Positions 6,136 through 13,864 are shown, numbered from the stretch's first letter. The stretch: DNA of 16,176 nucleotides from Acidithiobacillus sp. (GCA_028065135.1 JAPTWR010000045.1:1-16176); one strand, 5' to 3'. Numbers and translations: made by a program. The notes: generated from the letters alone by a model not told the origin.

Positions 6136-8610
6136 ATGAATATCGCACCAATATCTTCATTCCGTCGCCGCGCGGTGACCATCGCCGTCTTTCTGGCCCT
6201 CGCGGTAGCCATGCCGGTCACCGCAAACGCCGCGGCGCCGCTAATTCCGACATCTTCCGACATCGGCAACTACGACGGCGGTGGCGGGTTCGGTACGGCG
6301 ATAGACGCAACCAGCGGGACCACGATCACCTCTCAGCAGTCCACGCCGCAAATCACTTTCGACGGCGGCAATGTCCTCGATACCTACGATGCAGGGAGCC
6401 TGGGCACGGGTGACATGTGGGTGAACCCCAATGGAATTAGCCTTGGACAGAATGGAACGCTGACCGTAGACGCGGGGAATCTGAACCTCACCGGGTTCGG
6501 GAACGGCAGCCAAATCGGCCTCCAGTCCCTGGACACGCTCACCGTACAGAATACTTCATCGCCATCCACACTCACGGCGACGACCACAACGGCCTCAGCA
6601 CCCTATGACACCAACGTATACTTGTCCGGTGTCGACCCACTAAATGGCGGACTTGCGGATAACGCCGCAGGCAATCTGGGCTTTGGCGAGTTCGAGAGCG
6701 GCGGCGTTCTGTATGGCAATGCGACAAACAGTTTCGGCGGCCCTGCGACCAACGATATTCCTTTGAGCTCCTTGGCCTTGGGGTCCGCTAGTTCCGGGCA
6801 GATCAGCTTGTTTGACTCCACTGTCACCAATGACGGCAACGTAACCGCCAATGATGCCGCCGGACTTCTGGTGGCTGGGGTTGGCGGGGATAACACGTTT
6901 AGCTCCTACACAGACACCGTCAACGGACCCGCCACCATCGAAAACCTCATCAGCGGTGGATACCTGATTTTCGCGGCTGGCCAATTTACAGCCAGCAGCT
7001 TGGATTTGCTGGCACCAGAAGGCACGACGTACTTCCAGTCGCTGAGCGTGAGTCTGGGAGGCACCGGTACCATGACGACCAACGCAGGTGTTGACGCTGC
7101 CCCCGGTCTCGCGGTCGATGGCAATGTGCTGAATCAGGGCGGCAATTTCTACGCGGGTGGCGGGTTGAGGGTGTCTGGCGAGTTGACGCAGACCAGTGGC
7201 AACCTCTACCTGACCGTCACTCCCAGCAACACCCTCGCAGCGACCGGTGGCGCGCCAATCATCTCTGCCAGCCAGTTCAATGTGAGCGGCGGCAATGTGT
7301 TCATCGATGCATATGATAGCAAGGACACGAACATTACTAGTCCGTTTCCTGGATCCATGATTTCGTCCGGCAGCGGTAGCTTCGCTAACGGGGATAAATG
7401 GGCGCTCATCAAATCCACCGGGAGTGGGGTAACGAACACATCCAACCCGGCGGATGCTTACATCGTTTACGATGGCAGTCAGTCGTCCACGATCGCGGGA
7501 TATCAGCCTTACCTGGCGGAAACTTCCACCGCAGACTATTTGTGCATCGGGTCCGATTGCGTGACGTCGGCACCCGCTCCGGCACCTGCGCCTACTCCAG
7601 CACCTGCGCCCGCTCCGGCTCCGGCTCCGGCTCCAGTACCCGTGCCAACGAAGATCATCCCCGTCCACGTGGTGACCCCAGTGCAAGAAGCAAAGCCGAT
7701 CCTGGCTGACGCTCCGCAGGCAACCCAGGCGGCGATCCGGTCCGACACGCAAACTCTTGTCAGCACTGGCGTTGTCGGTGGCGGTCCGCGCGGATTGTGG
7801 TTAAAAACGCTGGTTGGCTTCAGCCGCCAAGGGGGATACCAGGGCATGAACTATGGCTTGCTGGCCGGGTATGGAAAGTCCGTAGGACCGGATGGGCGCG
7901 ATGTGGCAGGTGTTGCGTTCAGCGCGGGCCAGGCCGGGCTGGGGACTGGCTGGCGGGACTTCACCAAGGCCAGTGATTACGGCTTGTGGCTGTATGGTAC
8001 CTACTACCCCTCTGCTTCTCGTGCCTGGAAGATCACGGGCACGATTGGTGGCGGATTGTCCACCAACACCCTGATGAGCACGGCCTTGGGATTGCCCCAG
8101 ACGGCGCACTTCGGGGGTGGTTTCATGGGAACCGAGATCCGGGCTTCTTACTGGAAGACACTGGACGGCATCATCGTTAGCCCGCGGCTCAGTGTTGGGT
8201 ATAACCAATCCTGGACGAGCGGCTACAGCACCCGCGGCGGCGGCCCTCTGGACGTGCAGGTGAGCAGTGAGAATACCGGTCAGGCATACCTGGAACCAGC
8301 CTTGCTTGTCGGCAAGAAATTCAACTACCGCAGCCAATCTGGTAACCATACCGTGTTACCTCAAGTGCGGTTGGGTATGGTGGAAAACGTGGGGCCGAAC
8401 CCGTCAGCGGAAATCAGTTCCGGGCAAGTTGCAGGACAGGTGCAGGGTTTAGCTTATCCCCACCTGCAAGGCATGGCGGAATTGCGTCTGGATGTGGTTT
8501 CCCACACCTGGTTCAGCAAAGGTTTGTCGGCCAACGTCTCGGCCCGTCAACTCTTCGGGGGCGGCGCATCCAGCACGGAATTCGTGGCGGCCATCAAGTA
8601 CCACTGGTAA
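6136..8610 (+). CDS. Autotransporter-like surface protein, 824 aa
   Basis: The start at 6136 is preferred over the in-frame ATG at 6103, because AAGAG lies just upstream and the signal peptide begins here (SFRRRAVTIAVFLALAVAMP, cleavage near ANAAA). Residues ~30-470 are Gly/Asn/Thr/Ser-rich with many short repeats of beta-helix type (GTLTVDAGNLNLTGF, NVLNQGGNFYAGGGLRVSG). The only cysteine pair is near residue 470 (LCIGSDC). A Pro-Ala linker spans residues 479-504. The last ~280 residues (about 540-824) look like a membrane barrel (GLWLKTLVGFSRQGG, YGLWLYGTYYPS, ending AAIKYHW). The order signal peptide, passenger, linker, barrel matches type V secretion. A Pro-rich linker is not itself diagnostic, and an adhesin role is inferred. 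The gene has its own box and terminator. Confidence 0.75.
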   Translation: MNIAPISSFRRRAVTIAVFLALAVAMPVTANAAAPLIPTSSDIGNYDGGGGFGTAIDATSGTTITSQQSTPQITFDGGNVLDTYDAGSLGTGDMWVNPNGISLGQNGTLTVDAGNLNLTGFGNGSQIGLQSLDTLTVQNTSSPSTLTATTTTASAPYDTNVYLSGVDPLNGGLADNAAGNLGFGEFESGGVLYGNATNSFGGPATNDIPLSSLALGSASSGQISLFDSTVTNDGNVTANDAAGLLVAGVGGDNTFSSYTDTVNGPATIENLISGGYLIFAAGQFTASSLDLLAPEGTTYFQSLSVSLGGTGTMTTNAGVDAAPGLAVDGNVLNQGGNFYAGGGLRVSGELTQTSGNLYLTVTPSNTLAATGGAPIISASQFNVSGGNVFIDAYDSKDTNITSPFPGSMISSGSGSFANGDKWALIKSTGSGVTNTSNPADAYIVYDGSQSSTIAGYQPYLAETSTADYLCIGSDCVTSAPAPAPAPTPAPAPAPAPAPAPVPVPTKIIPVHVVTPVQEAKPILADAPQATQAAIRSDTQTLVSTGVVGGGPRGLWLKTLVGFSRQGGYQGMNYGLLAGYGKSVGPDGRDVAGVAFSAGQAGLGTGWRDFTKASDYGLWLYGTYYPSASRAWKITGTIGGGLSTNTLMSTALGLPQTAHFGGGFMGTEIRASYWKTLDGIIVSPRLSVGYNQSWTSGYSTRGGGPLDVQVSSENTGQAYLEPALLVGKKFNYRSQSGNHTVLPQVRLGMVENVGPNPSAEISSGQVAGQVQGLAYPHLQGMAELRLDVVSHTWFSKGLSANVSARQLFGGGASSTEFVAAIKYHW
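7570..7647 (+). repeat. Pro-Ala dipeptide-coding repeat
   Basis: Thirteen consecutive dipeptides, mostly Ala-Pro, with Thr-Pro once and Val-Pro near the end, are encoded by imperfect hexamers such as GCTCCG and GCACCT. The repeat separates the passenger-like region from the barrel. Codon wobble between units suggests an old repeat, but the unit number may vary between relatives. Confidence 0.8.
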
Positions 8611-8638
8611 TACAGACGGTAAACCGCACATCCACTAC

Positions 8639-8663
8639 GGCCGGGGCAACCCCGGCCATTTTT
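8639..8663 (+). terminator. Rho-independent terminator after the autotransporter-like gene
   Basis: A perfect 8-bp stem GGCCGGGG/CCCCGGCC encloses the 3-nt loop CAA and is followed by ATTTTTC. It is 28 bp past the stop codon. Confidence 0.88.
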
Positions 8664-8680
8664 CTGTTCAGCCCCCCCAA

Positions 8681-8718
8681 AAAAACGCGATCAGCTGGCG
8701 CGAAGCCGACAAATAGGT
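8681..8718 (+). promoter_or_regulatory. Conserved upstream box, copy 4, divergent (TraG-like paralogue)
   Basis: It reads AAAAACGCGATCAG, then CTGGCGCGAAGCCG and ACAAATAGGT. The left half is well conserved, but the GTCCG pair is degraded to CTGG and AGCCG. GATC is 89 bp before the ATG at 8778, farther than in other copies. A run of seven C and seven A (8672-8685) abuts it. Confidence 0.45.
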
Positions 8719-8777
8719 AGAGGCCCGGCATGGTGCCGTCCTCACTATTTTTTTTCCTACCCAATGAGGTACTTGCC

Positions 8778-10061
8778 ATGAACATCTTCAATTGTATTTT
8801 TAGCAAGAGCAACAACCAGCCAACAGAGGATAATCTATGGGCACGCGGTTTCATCCAGAATCATCCAGTTGATCATTTTCATAAAGGTATTGTTCTGGGT
8901 AGCCACAAGTCCAGCAAGGGCTTCGGTAAGCGCAAGGCTGTCACTTATCCCGGTAACGCCCCTCTTCTGGTGGTTAGCCCGGCCCGTGGGGGATTCACTA
9001 CCAGCATCGCCATCCCCACGCTGTTCTCGACGGATAGTCAATTCTTGGTGGCACCAGACATCAATGGTGAACACTACCAGGCGTTGTCCGGGTATTTGAA
9101 GGACGCGGCGCTGAAATTTGCTCCCGCATCCGAAGACACAGTGCATTACAATCCGCTGCAATTTGTGCGGTTTAGAACTGAACACGAATTGCGGGACATT
9201 ATGCAGATTGCGCATGCGCTGATTGGCAATCATGATATGGACGGTCTCTTTGCAAAAATGGCATCAACCGTGATCGTGGACGCCATTCAACAGGTCTTCG
9301 CTGAGGGGAAACGCCTGCATGACGCGGTGCCTTTTACTGACCAGATAGTGATGCTCGACGGCGATATGGATTATCTGGATTTGGGTTACGCCAAGCCAGA
9401 TATTACGCTGAATGCCGTTTACCAACTGATCCATGACACCCCTGAAAAGTTAAATCATCTGCAGGGACGTCTAGAGGGGAACGAGTGGTCTGGCGTCCTC
9501 AAAACGTCCGAGTCAATCTTATCCCCGTTCACGGACCCGCTGATTGCCAAAGCCACCGCCGATTGCGAAGGCCTTTATTGTAGATACCACAAGGGCATAT
9601 TCCTGGTCACAGGTGCATTGGATGTTCAACGGCTGGCCCCACTGTTCCGGGTGATCGTGGAACAGCAACTGCGAAGCGGATTCGACAGCCCAACTCTGTT
9701 GTGCGGCAAAAACAGCTTACTCGTGCTGGATAATCTGTCGGAACTGGGCTATCTGCCCAGTTTGCGAAAGAGCCTGCCTGTCGCAGGGGATCGTGATCTG
9801 AAGTTTCTTCTCCATACGCACAGCGTTCGCCAGATCGAAGTGGTCTATGGGGCTGCCGCAGCGGGCATCCTTGAAAATAGCACAACTCGTGTGTATCTAG
9901 CACCAGTCCAGATCGGAGATGATATTGCGTATATGGCATGGCGGTCGATGGGAGCACGCAAAGATTCTGCCGTGATTTTTGAAGGTGAGAAACCGTTTGC
10001 CGTCATCGACAAGGCCCCATGGTACCGGGACAACACCATGCTCTTGAAATCCCGCCTGTAA
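8778..10061 (+). CDS. Degenerate TraG/VirD4-like paralogue (predicted pseudo-ATPase), 427 aa
   Basis: Read against TraG in this window it keeps the family skeleton. NLWARGF matches GSAHWAS, and KGIVLGSH matches GGVLFGAH. LLVVSPARGGFTTSIAIPTL (64-82) matches ILVYAPTRSGKGVGIVIPTL. SGVLKTSESILSPFTDPLIA matches SGVLSTAMSFLSVYRDPLVA. LLVLDNLSELGYLPSL (314-329) matches the Walker B region. The Walker A Lys is Phe73 and the Walker B Asp-Glu is Asp318-Asn319, so ATP hydrolysis is not expected. It has no N-terminal membrane segments and a shortened core. The start at 8778 has GAGG upstream; an ATG at 8730 is too close to the predicted -10. The frame is intact over 427 codons with its own box and terminator, which argues against simple decay. 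A regulatory or adaptor role towards TraG or a substrate is inference. Confidence 0.75.
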   Translation: MNIFNCIFSKSNNQPTEDNLWARGFIQNHPVDHFHKGIVLGSHKSSKGFGKRKAVTYPGNAPLLVVSPARGGFTTSIAIPTLFSTDSQFLVAPDINGEHYQALSGYLKDAALKFAPASEDTVHYNPLQFVRFRTEHELRDIMQIAHALIGNHDMDGLFAKMASTVIVDAIQQVFAEGKRLHDAVPFTDQIVMLDGDMDYLDLGYAKPDITLNAVYQLIHDTPEKLNHLQGRLEGNEWSGVLKTSESILSPFTDPLIAKATADCEGLYCRYHKGIFLVTGALDVQRLAPLFRVIVEQQLRSGFDSPTLLCGKNSLLVLDNLSELGYLPSLRKSLPVAGDRDLKFLLHTHSVRQIEVVYGAAAAGILENSTTRVYLAPVQIGDDIAYMAWRSMGARKDSAVIFEGEKPFAVIDKAPWYRDNTMLLKSRL

Positions 10062-10081
10062 AGCGCTTACGCCACCAACTC

Positions 10082-10106
10082 AGGCCGGTCCAACCCCGGC
10101 CTTTTT
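10082..10106 (+). terminator. Rho-independent terminator after the TraG-like paralogue
   Basis: A 7-bp stem AGGCCGG/CCGGCCT (10082-10088 with 10096-10102) encloses a 7-nt loop and runs into TTTTTC. It lies 21 bp after the stop codon. Confidence 0.87.
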
Positions 10107-10140
10107 CTTTTCATCATCCCGCGCGCTCCAATCCCTCAAC

Positions 10141-10175
10141 AAAACCTGCATCAGGTCCATCGGCATCCTTACAAA
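10141..10175 (+). promoter_or_regulatory. Conserved upstream box, copy 5 (operon containing trbB)
   Basis: It reads AAAACCTGCATCAGGTCC, then ATCGGC ATCCT and TACAAA. The core has CATC in place of GATC. It is 61 bp before the ATG at 10210. The leader repeats GCAGATCCACT (10178-10188) and GAGCACTGCC (10200-10209) found before the autotransporter-like gene. Confidence 0.55.
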
Positions 10176-10209
10176 CAGCAGATCCACTCATCAATTCAGG
10201 AGCACTGCC

Positions 10210-10566
10210 ATGTTGACCGCCAAAGACATTCTGGACAAGCATTCGGTCGCGGATTATGCCGTGATTTACCTGGGCGCCCGCCGCCCATCTCCCGTCATCG
10301 ACCCGAATACTCGCTATTGCGTGGAGGAAACCCCCGCCCCAGAACTCTGCAAAGACCGGGATGGCAACGTCATGATCTTCGACAGCGAGGCCCAGGCGTT
10401 CGATTTTCGCAAAGCCTTGGGGATTCCATATCCGGTGCTGGCTTTCCATGACCAGCCGCTGCCGGATTTTGGACCCAACTTCGCGCCGGACATGGACGAG
10501 CCGGAAGGTTCCGCGTTTGATCCCGACGAAATGGACATCCCCGACATTGAGGAGCCCCTGGCATGA
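10210..10566 (+). CDS. Small acidic protein of unknown function, 118 aa
   Basis: The ATG at 10210 follows TCAGGAG, a good ribosome binding site. There is no signal peptide or membrane segment, so it is predicted cytoplasmic. Residues ~1-85 look folded (LTAKDILDKHSVADYAVIYLG, FDSEAQAFDFRKALG). The last ~30 are strongly acidic and Pro-rich (DMDEPEGSAFDPDEMD IPDIEEP), probably disordered and perhaps a contact site for a basic partner. The family is not recognised. Its stop overlaps the next start by 4 nt (ATGA), so it is translationally coupled to the exported 554-aa protein and then to trbB, suggesting a role at the transfer apparatus. Confidence 0.75.
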   Translation: MLTAKDILDKHSVADYAVIYLGARRPSPVIDPNTRYCVEETPAPELCKDRDGNVMIFDSEAQAFDFRKALGIPYPVLAFHDQPLPDFGPNFAPDMDEPEGSAFDPDEMDIPDIEEPLA

Positions 10567-12227
10567 AGGCCGCGAAAAATCTCCGCATGGCGGTGCTGAC
10601 AGCGATTCTCGCCCTGCCGGTACTGGCCACGGGCGGTGCTTCCGCCGCCACCGCATCGAATGCCGCCCTTGCCAATGACACCGGAGTTTCCCAGGCCGAA
10701 GTGCAAGCCGGGAACTCCTGGTTTAACAGCGACCAGAACAGTACCGGCTACCAGAACAGCGGGCAGTTGCAGACGGGGAACTTTTTGGGCGGACAGTCCC
10801 AGGTCCAGGGATCCCTTGCGGCCAGCCAGTCGGCGGCGGCCACGGATCCGTACTTCGCCAGCGTTCTGGCCCAGTACTACAACCTGTACAACGGCTATTA
10901 CAACAATTACCTGACGGACGAATCCTTGGCGTCAGGGGCGTCATCCGCCTATTCCGCCTGCATCGCCAAAGGCGGAACCAACTGCCTCAATAAAAGCGCC
11001 TATTACAGCGGCCTCGCCGTCACGGCTTACGGACAGTACCAGTATTATTACGGTCTCTGGAATAAGGACTACCAGCAGCAGCAGGCGATGGAGGCCACAG
11101 CCGGTCAGCAGGCTATATTATCCGGAACATCTGCACAGCAGTCCCAGCAATCCTACGGCAACTACCAGAACGATCAGTCCACCATGAACGCTAACGCTCA
11201 GGCGGCGGCGACGGATACGCAAACAGCGAACATCGGAACCAATACCGCCGCCGTGAGCTCCGGCCAGCAGGCGGCATCCAATGCGCTGAACACCATTCAG
11301 CAGGAGACGGGGGTCACTCAGAACCAGCAGAGCGGCGCTGTTGTACCGGGCACGACGGTGTCTACCTTCTCCTATACCGACCCACTACAGACCGCCATGG
11401 AAAACGCCAACCAGGCGGCCATGCAGGATGCGCAAACCGCCGTGGTCCAGCAGCAGTACAGCGACAACCGGTCGGCGGCGGCTACCACTGCCGACAGCCA
11501 AGCGCAGGCGGATGGCGCAGCGGCTTCCGTGGCGCCGACACCGGAGAGTGCCACGATCTGGTCCACCGGGGCCAGCCTCGCGAGCGGCACGGCTAGTGCT
11601 TACCAACAGGACGCGAACCAGACGGCGGTGACGGCACTGCAGGCCCAACAGTCGTTTGTCCAGAACCAGAATCAGGCAAATGCCGACGCCATTCAGATCG
11701 CCAACGATACCAACGCGGCCGCAGAGCAATACGCCCAGCAGCAGGCAGCGAAGAGCGGCGTGACATTCACGGCGCCAGTTACGTCGGACACCGCCGTCCA
11801 GAACCAGATCGCCCAGGCGCAATCGGCCATCAACGCGGACAGCATGACCGCCGAAGTCCAGACAGCGAATGCTTACAGCCAACAGCGCATCGCATCGGAT
11901 ATGACGGCCAGCGCCGGTACAGCATCGCAGCAGGCTCAGGCGGCCCAGAGCAATGCCAGTGCAGCGCAGAGCACCTCGCCATCTCTGGCGAAAACCTGGG
12001 ATGCCGTGGCGGGATCGGAAACCGCCAGCACTTCCCAGGCCCAGCAAGCAGCACTTTCAGCCGACAGCGCGGCCAGTACGGACATCGCCGCCGCCAATGC
12101 GGCGGAGGCCAACGCGAAACAGGCGGCGGGGAGCACGGGCATGGACGGTGCCGCGATGACGCAGGGACAAAACGCCGCCCAGGCGGCTTTTCAGGCCATT
12201 CAGCAAGCCACAGGGGTACCGCAATGA
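10563..12227 (+). CDS. Exported Gln/Ala-rich protein of unknown function, 554 aa
   Basis: A signal peptide is clear (AAKNLRMAVLTAILALPVLA, cleavage near GGASA). Residues ~95-180 form a Tyr-rich segment (AQYYNLYNGYYNNYL, YGQYQYYYGLWNKDY) with the only two cysteines (ACIAKGGTNC), a likely disulphide. The rest is Gln/Ala/Ser/Asn-rich and predicted helical or coiled coil. A motif recurs: GQQAASNALNTIQQETGVTQ at 234-253 and [20 protein letters not shown] at the very C-terminus, with a short TGVSQ at 40-44. The product would be periplasmic or surface-exposed. It occupies the place before trbB, where RP4 has no such gene. It could be a pilus-tip or TrbJ/VirB5-like part, but no homology is claimed. 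It overlaps both neighbours by ATGA. Confidence 0.75.
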   Translation: MKAAKNLRMAVLTAILALPVLATGGASAATASNAALANDTGVSQAEVQAGNSWFNSDQNSTGYQNSGQLQTGNFLGGQSQVQGSLAASQSAAATDPYFASVLAQYYNLYNGYYNNYLTDESLASGASSAYSACIAKGGTNCLNKSAYYSGLAVTAYGQYQYYYGLWNKDYQQQQAMEATAGQQAILSGTSAQQSQQSYGNYQNDQSTMNANAQAAATDTQTANIGTNTAAVSSGQQAASNALNTIQQETGVTQNQQSGAVVPGTTVSTFSYTDPLQTAMENANQAAMQDAQTAVVQQQYSDNRSAAATTADSQAQADGAAASVAPTPESATIWSTGASLASGTASAYQQDANQTAVTALQAQQSFVQNQNQANADAIQIANDTNAAAEQYAQQQAAKSGVTFTAPVTSDTAVQNQIAQAQSAINADSMTAEVQTANAYSQQRIASDMTASAGTASQQAQAAQSNASAAQSTSPSLAKTWDAVAGSETASTSQAQQAALSADSAASTDIAAANAAEANAKQAAGSTGMDGAAMTQGQNAAQAAFQAIQQATGVPQ

Positions 12228-13195
12228 GCACGGACAATTCACAAAAGCCGCAAACCCAGGCGCAGGTCTACCGCGAGCGTCAGATGGAGAGTCTGCGCCG
12301 CACGCTGGGCGACGACATTCTGGAGTTCCTGAACGACCCGGCCATCATCGAGATCATGCTGAACCAGGACGGCATGGTCTGGGTTGATATTCTGGGCGGG
12401 GACATGGAGCCCCGCTCGGCGATGGACCCGGTGCGCGCCAAGATGGTGATAGAAACCGTCGCCTCTATGCTGGAAACCAGCATCACCAAGGAGAATCCGA
12501 TCATCTCCGGGGAATTACCTTTAGATGGCTCCCGCTTCGAGGCGCAGATTCCACCCATCGTCGAGGCGCCAACCTTCGCCATTCGCAAAAAGGCGCTGCT
12601 GGTCTTCACCCTGGATGATTACGTCGCCAAGGGAATCATGACGGAGCGGCAGCGGGACCTGATTATCGACGCGGTCCGGGAGCGGAAGAATATTCTGGTG
12701 AGCGGGGGTACCGGTACTGGTAAAACCACTCTGGCTAACGCCATCCTTCACACGATTTCAGAAAAAACGCCAGATCACCGAATCATGATCATCCAGGATA
12801 CCCTTGAGCTACAGTGCGCTGCGCCCAATGCGGTGTTCTTCCGCACGTCGGATGAAATCGACATGACCCGGCTCCTGAAATCCACCATGCGCATGCGCCC
12901 TGACCGGATCATTGTCGGCGAGGTGCGTGGGAAGGAAGCCCTGGACCTGCTCAAAGCCTGGAACACCGGCCACCCCGGTGGCATCGGCACCGTCCATGCC
13001 AACGACGCAAGAGCCGCACTGGTGCGGATCGGCATGCTTGTCCAGGAGGCCAACGTGCCGCCCAATCCGGAACTCATTGCCGAAGCCGTCAACATCGTCA
13101 TCAGCATCAAGCGCACGGCAACCGGTCGCATCGTTGACGAAGTGCTGGCAGTGAAGGGTTTTGAAAACGGACGGTTTCTGACCGAGTCGCTATAG
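12224..13195 (+). CDS. trbB: Conjugal transfer ATPase TrbB (VirB11 family)
   Basis: TrbB is the cytoplasmic hexameric ATPase at the base of the mating channel that drives pilus assembly and substrate transfer. The 323 aa match the family length. The N-terminal domain ([20 protein letters not shown]) leads to a linker ([18 protein letters not shown]). Walker A is GGTGTGKTT (161-169, Lys167), and an Asp box (IIQDTLELQ) lies near residue 190. The Walker B/His-box region is [19 protein letters not shown] and [10 protein letters not shown]. It starts inside the stop of the preceding gene (ATGA), so it is the third gene of a coupled operon, unlike RP4 where trbB opens the trb run. Confidence 0.96.
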   Translation: MSTDNSQKPQTQAQVYRERQMESLRRTLGDDILEFLNDPAIIEIMLNQDGMVWVDILGGDMEPRSAMDPVRAKMVIETVASMLETSITKENPIISGELPLDGSRFEAQIPPIVEAPTFAIRKKALLVFTLDDYVAKGIMTERQRDLIIDAVRERKNILVSGGTGTGKTTLANAILHTISEKTPDHRIMIIQDTLELQCAAPNAVFFRTSDEIDMTRLLKSTMRMRPDRIIVGEVRGKEALDLLKAWNTGHPGGIGTVHANDARAALVRIGMLVQEANVPPNPELIAEAVNIVISIKRTATGRIVDEVLAVKGFENGRFLTESL

Positions 13196-13317
13196 CCGCC
13201 GCAGTTGACCGCAACCGGTGGTGAGAGGGTGGAGGGAGAGAAAAGTCCTCCGCCCCTTCCTTATTTCCCATCACCCCAACCCCTTGCAGGGGGCAAACTC
13301 TTGCAGGGGCAGCCTCA
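13196..13317 (+). other. Spacer after trbB with repeat copy 2 and hairpin-forming sequence
   Basis: It holds the second copy of AACCGGTGGTGAG (13213-13225). GGAGG and CCTCC flank an A-rich loop (about 13231-13252), and CTTGCAGGGG occurs as a close direct repeat (second copy near 13301-13310). No clean stem plus T-run terminator was found, so trbB transcripts may continue into trbC. No gene is seen. Confidence 0.4.
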
Positions 13318-13355
13318 AAAAAACCGCGATCAGGTCCCCCGGCGTCCGCATACAT
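13318..13355 (+). promoter_or_regulatory. Conserved upstream box, copy 6 (trbC)
   Basis: It reads AAAAAACCGCGATCAGG, then TCCCCCGGC GTCCG and CATACAT. GATC is 60 bp before the ATG at 13388. It is one of the best copies, and the trbC ribosome binding site CAGGAGGAAA lies downstream. Confidence 0.65.
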
Positions 13356-13387
13356 AGCAGGCACATCACATCCAGGAGGAAATTGCC

Positions 13388-13759
13388 ATGTTGAAAAAGT
13401 TGAAGCAAGAAGTGGTAAACGCTGGCGTACAGTTTGGTGCGGCGGTTCACGACGCCTGGTTCAAGGCTGGCATGGTCATCGGCGTGATCCTGCAGGCGGG
13501 AGCCGTTCCGGCCTTCGCCACAGGATCCGGCACCCTGCCCTGGGACGGTCCCATCCAGACCCTGACCAGTAACCTGACCGGTCCGGTCGCCACCGCCATC
13601 AGTGTCGTGGCGTTCCTGGCCGCAGGTGCCGCGCTGGTCTTCGGGGAGGAATTGGGCGGCATCGCCAAGAAGGCCCTCTACGTGGTCCTGGGCATTTCCA
13701 TGATCGTGTTCGGCAACAACTTCATGAGTGACCTGGGCATCACCGGCGCCATGGTGTAA
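13388..13759 (+). CDS. trbC: Conjugative prepilin TrbC (VirB2 family), probable cyclic pilin precursor
   Basis: This is the 123-aa precursor of the conjugative pilus subunit. A long leader ends AVPAFA before TGSG, giving a signal peptidase site between residues 44 and 45. The mature part has two membrane segments (about 66-86 and 96-110) and the family motif LTGPVATAISVVAFLAAGAALVF, matching RP4 TrbC (VTGPVAFALSIIG) closely. The C-terminus is DLGITG followed by AMV. RP4 TraF cuts a Gly-Ala junction near the end of TrbC and joins the ends, so cleavage after Gly120 would release AMV and give a 76-residue circle (45-120), close to the 78 residues of RP4 pilin. The RP4 C-terminal extension beyond this point is absent. 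The start has AGGAGGAAA upstream. Confidence 0.93.
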   Translation: MLKKLKQEVVNAGVQFGAAVHDAWFKAGMVIGVILQAGAVPAFATGSGTLPWDGPIQTLTSNLTGPVATAISVVAFLAAGAALVFGEELGGIAKKALYVVLGISMIVFGNNFMSDLGITGAMV

Positions 13760-13781
13760 AGCCGCGGTGAAAAGGAAGAAC

Positions 13782-13808
13782 AGGCTCGGGATGTTTCCGG
13801 GCCTTTTT
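13782..13808 (+). terminator. Rho-independent terminator after trbC
   Basis: AGGCTCGG (13782-13789) pairs with CCGGGCCT (13797-13804), 8 pairs including one T-G, around a 7-nt loop and followed by TTTTTC. It separates trbC from trbD, which may let pilin mRNA be made in excess. Confidence 0.83.
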
Positions 13809-13864
13809 CTTTCCCTCAACCCCTGCCGGGTGCAACCCCAACCACTACTCGCGCCACCACTTTC

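Noticed and set aside
7570..7647. Repeat resembling a short tandem array or CRISPR
   Set aside because: It is an in-frame Pro-Ala coding repeat with no spacers. No CRISPR array was found in the window.
6640..7752. Long minus-strand open frame (370 codons) opposite the autotransporter-like gene
   Set aside because: Its Arg/Gly/Ser-rich composition mirrors the repetitive sense gene, there is no ribosome binding site, and the sense strand has signal peptide, linker and barrel features.
8730..8777. Upstream ATG at 8730 as the start of the TraG-like paralogue
   Set aside because: It lies about 12 bases after the predicted -10 and has no ribosome binding site, whereas ATG 8778 follows GAGG and the TTGCC context seen at other starts here.
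11385..12047. Minus-strand open frame opposite the Gln/Ala-rich gene
   Set aside because: Low-complexity antisense of Ala/Gln codons. The sense frame has a signal peptide and overlapping neighbours on both sides.
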